Numbered from the stretch's first letter, positions 26,062 to 34,558 are shown. The stretch: 64,000 nt of DNA from Thermoplasmata archaeon (GCA_022750115.1 JAKIWI010000006.1:94085-158084), one strand, 5' to 3'. The notes: a model not told the origin generated them from the sequence alone. Translations and numbers: made by a program.

Positions 26062-26078
26062 CCTACGAGGTCCGTAGG
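26062..26078. promoter_or_regulatory. Interrupted palindrome upstream of the AbrB-PhoU gene
   Basis: CCTACG and CGTAGG are perfect inverted arms of 6 bp separated by AGGTC, 19-35 bp before the ATG at 26043. The position suits an operator overlapping the transcription start. Confidence 0.5.
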
Positions 26079-26135
26079 TTGCACCGACTCATCCTTCTTA
26101 GACTTTCCGGCGCCCGGCCGACGGGAATCGGGAAC

Positions 26136-26825
26136 CTACGGAACGTGCGGAGGTTCGGCCGGAGTGGCCGCTGGCTCGCGGTAGCCGAGCCGTTCGGGGG
26201 GCATCTCGTCCGAGGAGCCGCGGCGTTTTCCCACCACGAAGCCGAGGACCAGCGCGAGGATCACGAGCCCGACGATGACGCCCGAGATGATGAACACCGG
26301 GGCCCCCGGGCCGTTCGTCGTCGAGAGCGACCCCGGCGACATCCCCGAGCCGAGGAGCCCCGCCATGTTCGGAAAGTGCCCGGGCTGGGTGCAGACGTAC
26401 TCGTAGACCCCGACCGGGGGCGCGGTGAAGTTGCCCTCGTAGTGGCCCCCGGTCGTCGCCCCGACCTGGACATTGACGAGAGGCGCGTGCGACGAGAAGT
26501 AGGAATCGAGGTCGGAGGCGCTGTCGGTGCTCGGGAACTCGTACCCCGCCGTGGGCGACAGGGTGAAGGTGTGCGTCACCGAGCCGAGCTGCGTCACCAC
26601 GACGTGCACGGAGTCGCCGGGCTGGACCTCGTCGATGCTGGTCGCGAACACGAGCGCGTCGGTGACCGTCACGTTGAGCCACCGGTCGGTCCCCGCCGAG
26701 GGACGGACCCCGGACGACGGGGTCCGGTCGCGATGGGACACCGCCAGGGCCGGAACGAGCGAGATCGTAAGGAGCCCGGCGACAAGGAGGAGCGCGAGCG
26801 CGGCACGAACCGGCGGCCGGGGCAT
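26136..26825 (-). CDS. Membrane-anchored cupredoxin (sulfocyanin-like)
   Basis: 229 residues: an N-terminal signal or anchor helix (ALALLLVAGLLTISLVPALA), a cupredoxin domain, and a C-terminal helix (VFIISGVIVGLVILALVLGFVVG) with a cytoplasmic Pro-rich tail. Type 1 copper ligands are the His of VTHTFTL and the cluster CTQPGHFPNM. No CXXCH c-type cytochrome gene is seen in the block, so this could shuttle electrons between Rieske and the oxidase outside the membrane. The track start at 27284 lies within COX2; I use the ATG at 26825. Divergent from the COX2 genes. Confidence 0.88.
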   Translation of the reverse strand: MPRPPVRAALALLLVAGLLTISLVPALAVSHRDRTPSSGVRPSAGTDRWLNVTVTDALVFATSIDEVQPGDSVHVVVTQLGSVTHTFTLSPTAGYEFPSTDSASDLDSYFSSHAPLVNVQVGATTGGHYEGNFTAPPVGVYEYVCTQPGHFPNMAGLLGSGMSPGSLSTTNGPGAPVFIISGVIVGLVILALVLGFVVGKRRGSSDEMPPERLGYREPAATPAEPPHVP

Positions 26826-26877
26826 CGTTGAATCTCGGCGCGCGCGGAGGCGCGCTTGGGCCGCGGGACGGGGAGAG

Positions 26878-26901
26878 CGGTTCAAAGGGGTTTGGTACGA
26901 A
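26878..26901 (-). promoter_or_regulatory. TTCGTAC-N7-TATA-like element, cupredoxin side
   Basis: On the minus strand TTCGTAC is followed after 7 nt by CTTTGAACCG. The same box at the same spacing is found for COX2 and for the two-domain cupredoxin. The TATA-like part is weak here and lies about 55 bp from the ATG. Confidence 0.5.
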
Positions 26902-26950
26902 CCGGGCCGTCCGGGCCCGCTCGCGCGTGGACGCTGCACGCGGTTTCCCG

Positions 26951-26974
26951 TTCGTACGGCTGAAATATCAAGCG
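26951..26974 (+). promoter_or_regulatory. TTCGTAC-N7-TATA element of the COX2 genes
   Basis: TTCGTAC, 7 nt, then ATATCAAGCG. The TATA part is 20-29 bp before the GTG at 26994, giving a leaderless transcript. TTCGTAC sits where archaeal activators usually bind, just upstream of the TATA/BRE. Confidence 0.65.
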
Positions 26975-26993
26975 GGCGCCCTCGTCCTCCGGC

Positions 26994-27224
26994 GTGACCC
27001 CAGGGCATCTTGCGCGCGCGCTCGGGGGGGTCGCCCCGGCGCGGTTCGCGGCACCTCTCCCCGCCCTGGTCGCCGCCGGGTCCACGGACCTTCAGCAGAC
27101 CTCCCCGCTCGTCTGGGTGATGGTCGCCGTCTCGGTGGCGGGCGCCCTGATCACCTATGCGTTCCTCGCGTACGCGATCTGGCGCTACCGCGACCCGCAT
27201 ACCCGGGGGCGGCGGTATGGATAG
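26994..27224 (+). CDS. COX2 first-helix piece (split oxidase subunit II, N-terminal part)
   Basis: 76 residues, GTG start, with one helix (WVMVAVSVAGALITYAFLAYAIWRYRD) ending in HTRGRRYG. The WRYRDP end of the helix looks like the end of the first helix of ordinary two-helix COX2 proteins, and the next gene begins with LEYAWTL, resembling the LEIIWT motif that normally follows. It overlaps the next gene by 8 bp (ATGGATAG). It is either a natural split of COX2 or a +1 frameshift; a separate small subunit is less likely. Confidence 0.75.
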   Translation: MTPGHLARALGGVAPARFAAPLPALVAAGSTDLQQTSPLVWVMVAVSVAGALITYAFLAYAIWRYRDPHTRGRRYG

Positions 27225-27684
27225 CACGCGGAAGCTCGAGTACGCCTGGACGCTCGCCGTCGTGGCGCTTCTCGCCGCCGTCATGTTCTACTCGACGATC
27301 CTCCTCTACCACGTCGACGCGATTCCCTCGCACATCGACGAGTACGTCGAGGTCACCGGCCACCAGTGGTACTGGGAGTTCTGCTACCCCGCGAACGGCA
27401 CCTGCGCGAACGTGACCTACAACCCGTCGAACGGGACGACGACGGGCGGTGCCCTCTGGGTGCATCCCGGGACGACCGTCCAGATCAATGTCACGAGCCT
27501 CGACGTGATCCACTCGTTCAACGTCCCGGGCCTCGGCGTCCGGATCGATGCGATCCCCGGCCGGACGAACAACTTCGCGTTCAACGTGCCGAACGCCGCC
27601 GCCGGGACGACCTACCTGATCCAGTGCACCGAGTTCTGCGGCACGTACCACGGGATCATGCGCGCCTTCGTGGTCGTCACGTAG
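27217..27684 (+). CDS. coxB: Cytochrome c oxidase subunit II, CuA part
   Basis: 155 residues: one helix (LEYAWTLAVVALLAAVMFYSTILL), then GHQWYWEF and a cupredoxin domain with a complete CuA site: His in IHSFNVPG and the C-terminal cluster CTEFCGTYHGIM (Cys137, Cys141, His145, Met148). It takes electrons from the external carrier and passes them to subunit I. The ATG at 27217 overlaps the end of the preceding piece by 8 bp. The 3' end overlaps the convergent giant gene by 8 bp. Confidence 0.93.
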   Translation: MDSTRKLEYAWTLAVVALLAAVMFYSTILLYHVDAIPSHIDEYVEVTGHQWYWEFCYPANGTCANVTYNPSNGTTTGGALWVHPGTTVQINVTSLDVIHSFNVPGLGVRIDAIPGRTNNFAFNVPNAAAGTTYLIQCTEFCGTYHGIMRAFVVVT

Positions 27685-30600
27685 ACGGCTCGTCGACCAT
27701 CCGGTACTCGGCATCGACCGGACCATCGCTCGCGGGCGGCGGTCCCCGACGGCGGAGGATCAGGACGGCCGCGGCCGCCATCACGACCACCGCTGCGGCG
27801 CCGCTCGCGAGGACCCAGGTCGGCGGCAGCTTCAACGACGTTGAGGCGAGGGGCACCGGCGGAACGAGCGCGATCGCGGTGCGGTTGCCCGTGGGCCCGA
27901 CGAACACGGACACGTTCGTCGGTGTGTACCCCGGCGCGGATGCGCTGACGTTGTAGGTGCCCGGGGCGACCGAGAAGCCGAAGCGACCCGACGGGTCGGT
28001 CGCCGCGCTCGCGAGCGCGCCCTTTCCCTCGGCCCAGACGGTCACCGCGGCTTGGGCGATCGCACGGCCGGTCGAGGCGTCGACGACCTCGCCCGAGAGC
28101 GGGACCGCGGTTCGCGGGAGCGTGAGGTTGTGGAACGTGGATGCGCCCGCGACGACGACCGTGAACGCGACCGAGCCGTACTGCACCGCACCGGTCGTGG
28201 CGAGGCTCGCGACGAGGTGGGTCGTGCCGTTCGGCACGAAGAAGGAGAACGCCCCGTTCGCGTCCGATCGCGCGAGCTGGCTCCCGTTGGAAGCGATCTG
28301 CACGTCCCCGAGGACGCCCTTCGTTCCTCCGTCGGTCGAGACCCCGCGGACCCGGTAGGTCATCGTCGCGAGCGAGAACGAGAGCCCCGAGACGTCCTGG
28401 TGGACGGTCACGGTGAGGTTCTGGGCCGCGTAGTTGGGCGCGCCCACGAACAGCTGTGCCACTCCCCAGGGGACGACGAGGTGGAACGAACCATTCGGGA
28501 AGCTGAGCGATTGCGCGACCCGGATCCCGCCCTCCCGGGCGACGACGAGCGCCCCGGAGATCGGGGCGGCGCTCACCGCGGACCGGACGGTCCCGGTCAC
28601 GTTCTCTCCGATGTTGGGCGGCAGCGGCACGAGCACGATCGGAGGCAAGGCGACGAACACGCCGGAGAGCGCGGTAGTTCGGGCGACGCCGTCGAGGTAG
28701 CCGGACTTCGTAACGGTGATCCCGACCGGCCCGGGCGGCGCCGCGACCTGGTAGCTTCCGTCCGCTGCGGTGCTCGTTGGCCGGCCGCAGGGCCCGCCGC
28801 CCCAGTTTCCGCAGGCGAGCACGTTCGCGTTTGGGACGGGGGCACCCGTCGAGGTCACGACCTGACCGGTGAAGAATCCGTACGCCGCGAGGAAGACGAT
28901 GCCGAGGTCGAGGTTCGCGCCCGGGTTGAGGCTGAGGAGGTAGCGGGTCGTGTTGTAGAACGGGGCCGAGGCGGAGAGGAAATACTGGCCCGGCGGTGAG
29001 GGGATCGAGAACGTCCCGTTCGCGTCCGTCGTGACCGTCTCATCGGGGAGGCAGCCGTTCGGGGGGCTGAACGGCGAGCACAGGCTCACGTTCGCCCCGA
29101 CGAGGAGCCCGCCCGACGGGAGCCCGCGCACGATCCCGTGGACGGTCGCGAACCCGAACACGGGGATGACCCCCATCTCGACGAAGGAGTCCGGCGTCAC
29201 GTTGACGATCTGCGTCAGGTTCGCGAGGTAGATGTTCGATTGGACCGTGAACTGATCGAGGCCCGCGGGGACGCCCACCCAGAAGACCCCCGTAGCGTTC
29301 GTCTCAACGACCGTCGCGCAGAGCGGCTTCGTGATCGGGCAGGCGGTGACCATCGTGTATGGCACCGTCACGTTGCCCGGCATCGCCTCGACCGTTCCTT
29401 CGACGATCCCGTCCGCGGTGAGGTTCAGCCGAGGCTGGACGTAGGTCGAACCCGGCGGCAAGTCGACCCCAGTCTGGAACGTCGTGAACCCGGTCGCCGC
29501 CACCGACACATTGGTCGCGCTATCGGGAAGGCCGCTGAGCAGGAACTGCCCGAGGTCGTTGCCGTTCGCGGGTCCCGCGTGGACGGTGCCGTTTCCCGAG
29601 TCCTCGAAGACGTAGGTTCCTTCGACCGGATGGAACGTGACGTTGTCGTAGACCCCGGGAGTCGGCGGGGTGGCGACGGTGTTGACGTCGACGGTCCGGA
29701 TGAGGACCACTCCCCCGCCCGCGACCTCCGTGAGGCGGATCTGGCCGAAAGCCGTCGCGCTGCCCGCGCTCACCGAGACCGTACTCGACCAGTTGGCGAA
29801 CGCGGTGGAACCGACCATGATCGCGTCCGTCCCGGGCGGGGCGCTGATGTTGACCGAGCCGGTGCCGTTCGACACCGAGCCACCGGAGAGTGCCTGATTC
29901 AAGGGCCCGCCGGACCCCACGACGTCGACGGTCAGCCCCACGGCGGGGAACAGCGTGGTGTTGTCGAGGACGGTCGCGTCCACGAACCCGAACCGCGTGA
30001 GCGTCAGATTCGGCCCGGGGACCACGCTCCCGGCGGTCGTCGTTCCGGCCACCCCGGTGGACTGGGCGGGCACGAGCCCCTGGGCGTTCGCGTTCACCTG
30101 CTCGCCGTACGCCCCGTCGGGCAGGAACGCCGTGTAGTTGCCCGAGGTCCCCGTCAGGGCGGTGATGCTCGGACCGGCCGACGCGCTCGCCAACGTCCCA
30201 TACGTCGCGAAGAACGCGGCTGCGGTGTTGCCCCCCGAACTCTCCCGGATCGATCCGGTGAGTCCGCCAAGGATCAGGAACAGCACGCCGCCGCCAGGCC
30301 CGCCCCCCGCGACCGTCACCTGGCTCGACGAGACGGGCAATGCGAAGCTCGAGGGCGAAAAGCCGGGGTCGCCGTTCCCGGCGTTCGCGATCCCGCCCCC
30401 CGTGAGGGTGATCGTGTCGGGAGCCCCCGCCGGGACGCTGACGTTGAAGAACCCGCCGGTGTCGCTCGCCTCGATCGGCCCGCAGACCATCCGGGGGTCG
30501 CAGCCGCTGATCCGAACCTGGTCCGCGCCCTCGCCGTAGTGCGCCCCGAGGCTCCCCCACGGCCCGACCAGGATCCGGCCGGTGATCCGGTCGAGAGGCG

Positions 30601-33352
30601 TGAGGAGGACCGAACCCAGGTCGACCGTCCCCGCCGTGGAGGCGTTCAGGTAGACCCGCAGGCCGACGTAGTGCGAACCGTTGACCCACATCTGGTACGA
30701 CCCGTGGACGGTCGTCAGGTTGAACGCCCCGTCCGCGAGGGTCTGCGAGCTGGTGAGCTGGCATCCGCCGGCGCCGCTCAGGTAGCAGAGCGAGATTCGG
30801 GCGTCCCCCACGGCGAGGCCCGAACGCGCGTCGAGCGCGCGGCCGATGACCCAGGAGCCGGTCGTCGGGGTCGAGGAGTTCGCGGAACGGGCCGCCGTCG
30901 GTTGCGGAACGGCCGCGACGCCGATGGGAGCGAGGCGAATCGTCGGGACGGTCGTGATCGTTCCCGGCGTCAGGTTCGCGAACGTCGTCTCCGTGTCGTA
31001 GCCCGTGGCGCTCGCCTCGAAGGCGACCGCGCTCGCGGGGTACGGGGTCACCCCGACGCTGCCGTTGTAGGTGCCGTTCGAGCCGTACGTCGTCCCGACG
31101 GAGGTGCAGGCGTTCGGGTTCGCGACGATGCAGGCGACGATCTGCGCCTCGAGGACGGGGTATCCCGTTGTCGCCGAGAGGACCTGCCCGCCGACGTAGG
31201 CGACCGGACCGACCTCGATCACCCCGGTCGTGTTGTTCGAGGTGACGTCGACCCACGTGCTGTTGGAGCGGTAGCCGCCGGCGGAGATGGTCACCTGGTC
31301 CCACCCCAGCTCGGCGTAGGACCAGAACGACCCATTCGTCGCGTTGTACGTGCCCTGGAAGCACGGCCCTCCGAGGGGATTCGCGGGACATGCCTCGACT
31401 CCGACCCCGGCGCCGGTGACGGAGGGGAGGGACCCGATCGGAGCTCCCTCGACTCCCACGCTCCCGTGCAGCGATGCGAGCTCCGCCGAGAACGAAAACG
31501 TCCCGATCGGCGTCGGGTTCCCTTCCTGGGCGCAGCAGCGGGTCGGCACCGTGATCCAGGTGCCCCCCGAGTCGGGGCCCCAGGAGATGCCGACATGGTC
31601 GGGGCCGGGCGGCGCGGGAACGCAGAACACCCAGGCTCCGGTCGGGCATCCGGCCGGGACGGGGGGAAGTTGGCCCGTGGCGGAGGTCATGACCGGGGGA
31701 AGGCACTCCGAGCCCCGGACCATCGAGCAGACGGTGATCGTCGCGGACGTTGCGAATTCGGTCGAGTACGAGCCCGAGACGACGACGGTTCCGGACAGGT
31801 AGGTGCCGGGGCTGACATCGACCGTCCCGACATACGTGACCAACCCCGGAGTCACGTTCGCCCACGTCTCATTGAGCAGCCGGAAATTCTTGAGCAGCCC
31901 CGGCACCGGCAACTCGGCGAGCGGGAACCCGTTCGGAACCGGGTAGTCGACGGGACCTCGAGCGACCATCACCACGTCCCGGAGCGGGGGGGCGGGGACG
32001 AGCGTGGTCACGCCGAGCTTGACATCGGTCATGTCGCAGGCGGCCGCCGCGAGCTCCGTGTCCCCCCCGCTCGCCCCGTTCTCACCGGAGAGGGGGCAGA
32101 CCACCACCGAGATCTCGCCCGAGCCGTTCGGGAGGGCGCTCGGCCAGGTCCCGATGGGCATTCCGCCGGTGAAGTTCACCGTGACCTCGACCGCGCCCAC
32201 CGGGAGGAGTCGCACCGTCCCCAATTTCACGGGGCCGGCCGTCCCGGAGGGGACGTCCGCGAGCTGGGTCACGTTCGTCATGTACCCACCGGCGACGACG
32301 TTCACGAAGCCGGCTCCGGCCAGGGCCGGGAACAGCACGGAACCGTCGGCCGACTGCGCGCCGTACAAACAACCGTTGTCGATGCGGTCGGAGCAAAACC
32401 AGGCGGAGGCTCCCGAAACGTTCTGGCCTGTCACAGAGTCGACGACCGACAGGTTCACCGAGACGTTCCCTTCGAGCGCCACCGTCCCGACGTCGAGGAC
32501 CTGCCAGGGGATCGGGTCGACGAAGCTCGCGTTCCCCAGGAAGTTCGCGAACGGCGGCCCGAAGTCCACCTCGATCGGGAGGGGATCGACCCAGATGGAA
32601 AACGATCCGTTCGGGGCGGTGAGATTGCTGTCGGGGCCGATGAGACCTCCGTCCCGGGAGGTGCTCGAGACCGAGACGTTCAGGATGGGGGGGTGGCTCG
32701 GAAGGTCGGCGACGACCACTCCATGGACGGTCGCCTCGTGCACGAGCAACAGGGTGCCGAGCGAAGTGAATGACCCGAGGACGATCGTCGGGAAGGACCG
32801 ATTGACGACGTAGTTGGTCGCGACAATGTCGATCCGGGCGGGGCCCGCGTCTCCCTCGACCACGAAGTCGCCGGTCGCGTTCGTCGTCCCCGAGTGGCAG
32901 TAGGTGCAAACCCCGGTGGTGACCGAGACGCTCGCCCCCACGACCGGCGTGAGGTAGCGGCTATCGAGGACGGTCCCGGTGAGCCAGCCGCCCCCATTCG
33001 ACGGCCGGAGCGGGGTCGGCGCGAAGGGCGAAGCCGGAATTGTCGGCGGGAGAGCCTGCCGACCCGGCCGGGAGGCGTTCGGGCCCCCGAACGTGGCCGT
33101 GTGATCGGTGCGATACAGTGCGGCCGCGTCGATGGCGCGCCCCCCTCCGCTCGCTCCGGGCAGGTGCCCGGCGGCGACTCCCGGCAGGTGCCCCGAGAGG
33201 GAGGGAGTTGCCCCGCCGGTCGCCGCGGAGGGGACTGGTGGCTCGGAGTGACTGGCGGGAGAGACCGCCGGCATCGCCATCAGGAGCGCGATGCCGAGGG
33301 CGGCCCACACGACCCGACGCGAGAACGAGCGAAATCGGGGCGTCGTCCGCAT
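27677..33352 (-). CDS. Giant cell-surface protein with many carboxypeptidase-regulatory-like repeats
   Basis: 1891 residues: signal peptide (VVWAALGIALLMAMPAV), more than ten CarboxypepD_reg/transthyretin-like beta domains with the pattern G-V-V...A-V...T...G-F-F-V...P-G, and a C-terminal helix (VLASGAAAVVVMAAAAVLILRRR) with a short cytoplasmic tail. Many N-x-S/T sites suggest N-glycosylation. Such proteins form surface layers or adhesive stalks; no enzyme domain is seen. One CTYCH occurs in the first repeat but is probably chance. It is placed between COX2 and the second cupredoxin; functional linkage to respiration is unproven. Confidence 0.88.
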   Translation of the reverse strand: MRTTPRFRSFSRRVVWAALGIALLMAMPAVSPASHSEPPVPSAATGGATPSLSGHLPGVAAGHLPGASGGGRAIDAAALYRTDHTATFGGPNASRPGRQALPPTIPASPFAPTPLRPSNGGGWLTGTVLDSRYLTPVVGASVSVTTGVCTYCHSGTTNATGDFVVEGDAGPARIDIVATNYVVNRSFPTIVLGSFTSLGTLLLVHEATVHGVVVADLPSHPPILNVSVSSTSRDGGLIGPDSNLTAPNGSFSIWVDPLPIEVDFGPPFANFLGNASFVDPIPWQVLDVGTVALEGNVSVNLSVVDSVTGQNVSGASAWFCSDRIDNGCLYGAQSADGSVLFPALAGAGFVNVVAGGYMTNVTQLADVPSGTAGPVKLGTVRLLPVGAVEVTVNFTGGMPIGTWPSALPNGSGEISVVVCPLSGENGASGGDTELAAAACDMTDVKLGVTTLVPAPPLRDVVMVARGPVDYPVPNGFPLAELPVPGLLKNFRLLNETWANVTPGLVTYVGTVDVSPGTYLSGTVVVSGSYSTEFATSATITVCSMVRGSECLPPVMTSATGQLPPVPAGCPTGAWVFCVPAPPGPDHVGISWGPDSGGTWITVPTRCCAQEGNPTPIGTFSFSAELASLHGSVGVEGAPIGSLPSVTGAGVGVEACPANPLGGPCFQGTYNATNGSFWSYAELGWDQVTISAGGYRSNSTWVDVTSNNTTGVIEVGPVAYVGGQVLSATTGYPVLEAQIVACIVANPNACTSVGTTYGSNGTYNGSVGVTPYPASAVAFEASATGYDTETTFANLTPGTITTVPTIRLAPIGVAAVPQPTAARSANSSTPTTGSWVIGRALDARSGLAVGDARISLCYLSGAGGCQLTSSQTLADGAFNLTTVHGSYQMWVNGSHYVGLRVYLNASTAGTVDLGSVLLTPLDRITGRILVGPWGSLGAHYGEGADQVRISGCDPRMVCGPIEASDTGGFFNVSVPAGAPDTITLTGGGIANAGNGDPGFSPSSFALPVSSSQVTVAGGGPGGGVLFLILGGLTGSIRESSGGNTAAAFFATYGTLASASAGPSITALTGTSGNYTAFLPDGAYGEQVNANAQGLVPAQSTGVAGTTTAGSVVPGPNLTLTRFGFVDATVLDNTTLFPAVGLTVDVVGSGGPLNQALSGGSVSNGTGSVNISAPPGTDAIMVGSTAFANWSSTVSVSAGSATAFGQIRLTEVAGGGVVLIRTVDVNTVATPPTPGVYDNVTFHPVEGTYVFEDSGNGTVHAGPANGNDLGQFLLSGLPDSATNVSVAATGFTTFQTGVDLPPGSTYVQPRLNLTADGIVEGTVEAMPGNVTVPYTMVTACPITKPLCATVVETNATGVFWVGVPAGLDQFTVQSNIYLANLTQIVNVTPDSFVEMGVIPVFGFATVHGIVRGLPSGGLLVGANVSLCSPFSPPNGCLPDETVTTDANGTFSIPSPPGQYFLSASAPFYNTTRYLLSLNPGANLDLGIVFLAAYGFFTGQVVTSTGAPVPNANVLACGNWGGGPCGRPTSTAADGSYQVAAPPGPVGITVTKSGYLDGVARTTALSGVFVALPPIVLVPLPPNIGENVTGTVRSAVSAAPISGALVVAREGGIRVAQSLSFPNGSFHLVVPWGVAQLFVGAPNYAAQNLTVTVHQDVSGLSFSLATMTYRVRGVSTDGGTKGVLGDVQIASNGSQLARSDANGAFSFFVPNGTTHLVASLATTGAVQYGSVAFTVVVAGASTFHNLTLPRTAVPLSGEVVDASTGRAIAQAAVTVWAEGKGALASAATDPSGRFGFSVAPGTYNVSASAPGYTPTNVSVFVGPTGNRTAIALVPPVPLASTSLKLPPTWVLASGAAAVVVMAAAAVLILRRRGPPPASDGPVDAEYRMVDEPST

Positions 33353-33416
33353 GCGAGATCCCGGGTGCCCCGTCCTGGGTCGGAGGACGCCGGACCCGGC
33401 TTCGAATGGAGAACGG

Positions 33417-33425
33417 CGTATAAGC
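33417..33425 (-). promoter_or_regulatory. TATA-like promoter of the giant surface gene
   Basis: GCTTATACG on the minus strand, 65-73 bp before the ATG at 33352, predicting a leader of about 40 nt. It lies in the 87-bp gap to the upstream cupredoxin gene. Confidence 0.5.
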
Positions 33426-33439
33426 GCGCGCTTCGCGAG

Positions 33440-34489
33440 TCAGTGTTTCGGCCCGTACGCCGGCGACGGGATTCGGCCGACGAGCGATGCGGCGAGCGCG
33501 AGGACGACTCCCACGACGAGCAGGGCCCCGCCCGCCAGGAGGAGCGCGGGCTCCACGACCGCGGTGCTCGGGGGCGCGACCACGGGCGGAGGGGGAACAC
33601 CGACGTAGAGGTACCCCTCCATCCCGGCGCCGAGGTGGCCCGGGATTTCGCAGATGTACTGGTACACCCCCTTCTGGGTGATCGTGAAGTTCGCCCAGAC
33701 GACCTGGCCCGGCGTCAACGGCACGTTGACGTTCGCCGCCGGCGGGTGGGATTGGAAGTAGCTCGTGAAGTCGCCGGCCGTGACGTTCACGTCCGGCTGG
33801 GCGACGAGCGTCCAGGTGTGCGAGTTCGAGCCGAGGTTCGAGACCTCCACACTGACCGCGACAGGGAACGCCGTCGCGTTCGCCGCGAGGACCGAAGGGA
33901 CGAACGAGAGCCCGGCGTTCGCCGTCTGTTCTTGGAGCTGAACACCGGCGCCGCCGCCGGCCGCGGTGACGTTCAGGTAGCCGAACATGCCCGCCTGGAA
34001 CTGGTAGGGGACCACGCTCACGAATTCGTAGCTTCCGACCGCCGTCGACGGGATCGTGAAGTTCGCCCAGGCCGAGGCGCCCCCGTTGAGGGAGACGTTC
34101 GCCCACGAGCCATTCGAGTGGAAGAACTGGTCGACCTGGGCGGGGGACCAGCTGCGATTGAGCGTGATGTTGGTCGCCGAGACCGTGAAGGTGTGGGCGA
34201 ACGACCCGCGGTTGATCACGTGGATCGCCACCGGCGACCCCGAGGTCGCGGTCAGGGAGTTCGGAGCGAACGACGGCGTGTCGGTCATGTTCACCGTCAG
34301 GATCCCCGAGGCCGAACCGGAACCGCCGCCCCCGCTCGCGAACGAGCGAGGTCCGGCCGACGACCCGCTCCCGCCGGCCCTCAGGAGCAATCCGGTCAGG
34401 AGTAGTACCACCCCGAACGCGATCAGGCGGGAGGACCACCGGGCCGCGCGAGCCGCGCGCGGGGTACCACAGCGCCGCGAGCCCGCCAT
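33440..34489 (-). CDS. Two-domain cupredoxin, N-terminal domain without copper ligands
   Basis: 349 residues: N-terminal anchor (LIAFGVVLLLTGLLLRAGG), Gly/Ser linker, two tandem cupredoxin domains and a C-terminal helix. The second domain has a full type 1 site: SHTWTL and CEIPGHLGAGM. In the first the His of AHTFTV and the Met remain, but Cys and His are replaced (SVVPYQFQAGM), so it cannot bind type 1 copper. Both domains share the SYF/QFF-S-H/N insertion with the cupredoxin at 26136, pointing to local duplication. Likely an outer-surface electron carrier or sensor. Confidence 0.87.
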   Translation of the reverse strand: MAGSRRCGTPRAARAARWSSRLIAFGVVLLLTGLLLRAGGSGSSAGPRSFASGGGGSGSASGILTVNMTDTPSFAPNSLTATSGSPVAIHVINRGSFAHTFTVSATNITLNRSWSPAQVDQFFHSNGSWANVSLNGGASAWANFTIPSTAVGSYEFVSVVPYQFQAGMFGYLNVTAAGGGAGVQLQEQTANAGLSFVPSVLAANATAFPVAVSVEVSNLGSNSHTWTLVAQPDVNVTAGDFTSYFQSHPPAANVNVPLTPGQVVWANFTITQKGVYQYICEIPGHLGAGMEGYLYVGVPPPPVVAPPSTAVVEPALLLAGGALLVVGVVLALAASLVGRIPSPAYGPKH

Positions 34490-34517
34490 CGATGGTGCCG
34501 GCCGCCCGACGAAGGTT

Positions 34518-34541
34518 CGCTTGATATCCCTAGTGTACGAA
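34518..34541 (-). promoter_or_regulatory. TTCGTAC-N7-TATA element of the two-domain cupredoxin gene
   Basis: On the minus strand TTCGTAC, 7 nt, then ATATCAAGCG. The 17 defined bases are identical to those before COX2 while the 7-nt spacer is almost unrelated. The TATA part is 29-38 bp before the ATG at 34489. Confidence 0.65.
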
Positions 34542-34558
34542 TCGTCGGCGCGCCGGTT

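Noticed and set aside
29138-32773. 1211-residue plus-strand ORF antisense to the giant surface protein
   Set aside because: Arg/Asp/Val-rich shadow of the repetitive GC-rich gene; the minus-strand frame has signal peptide, repeats and anchor.
32880-32920. CTYCH (CXXCH heme c motif) in the first repeat of the giant protein
   Set aside because: Single occurrence in a beta repeat with no cytochrome context and no cytochrome c maturation genes seen; probably chance.
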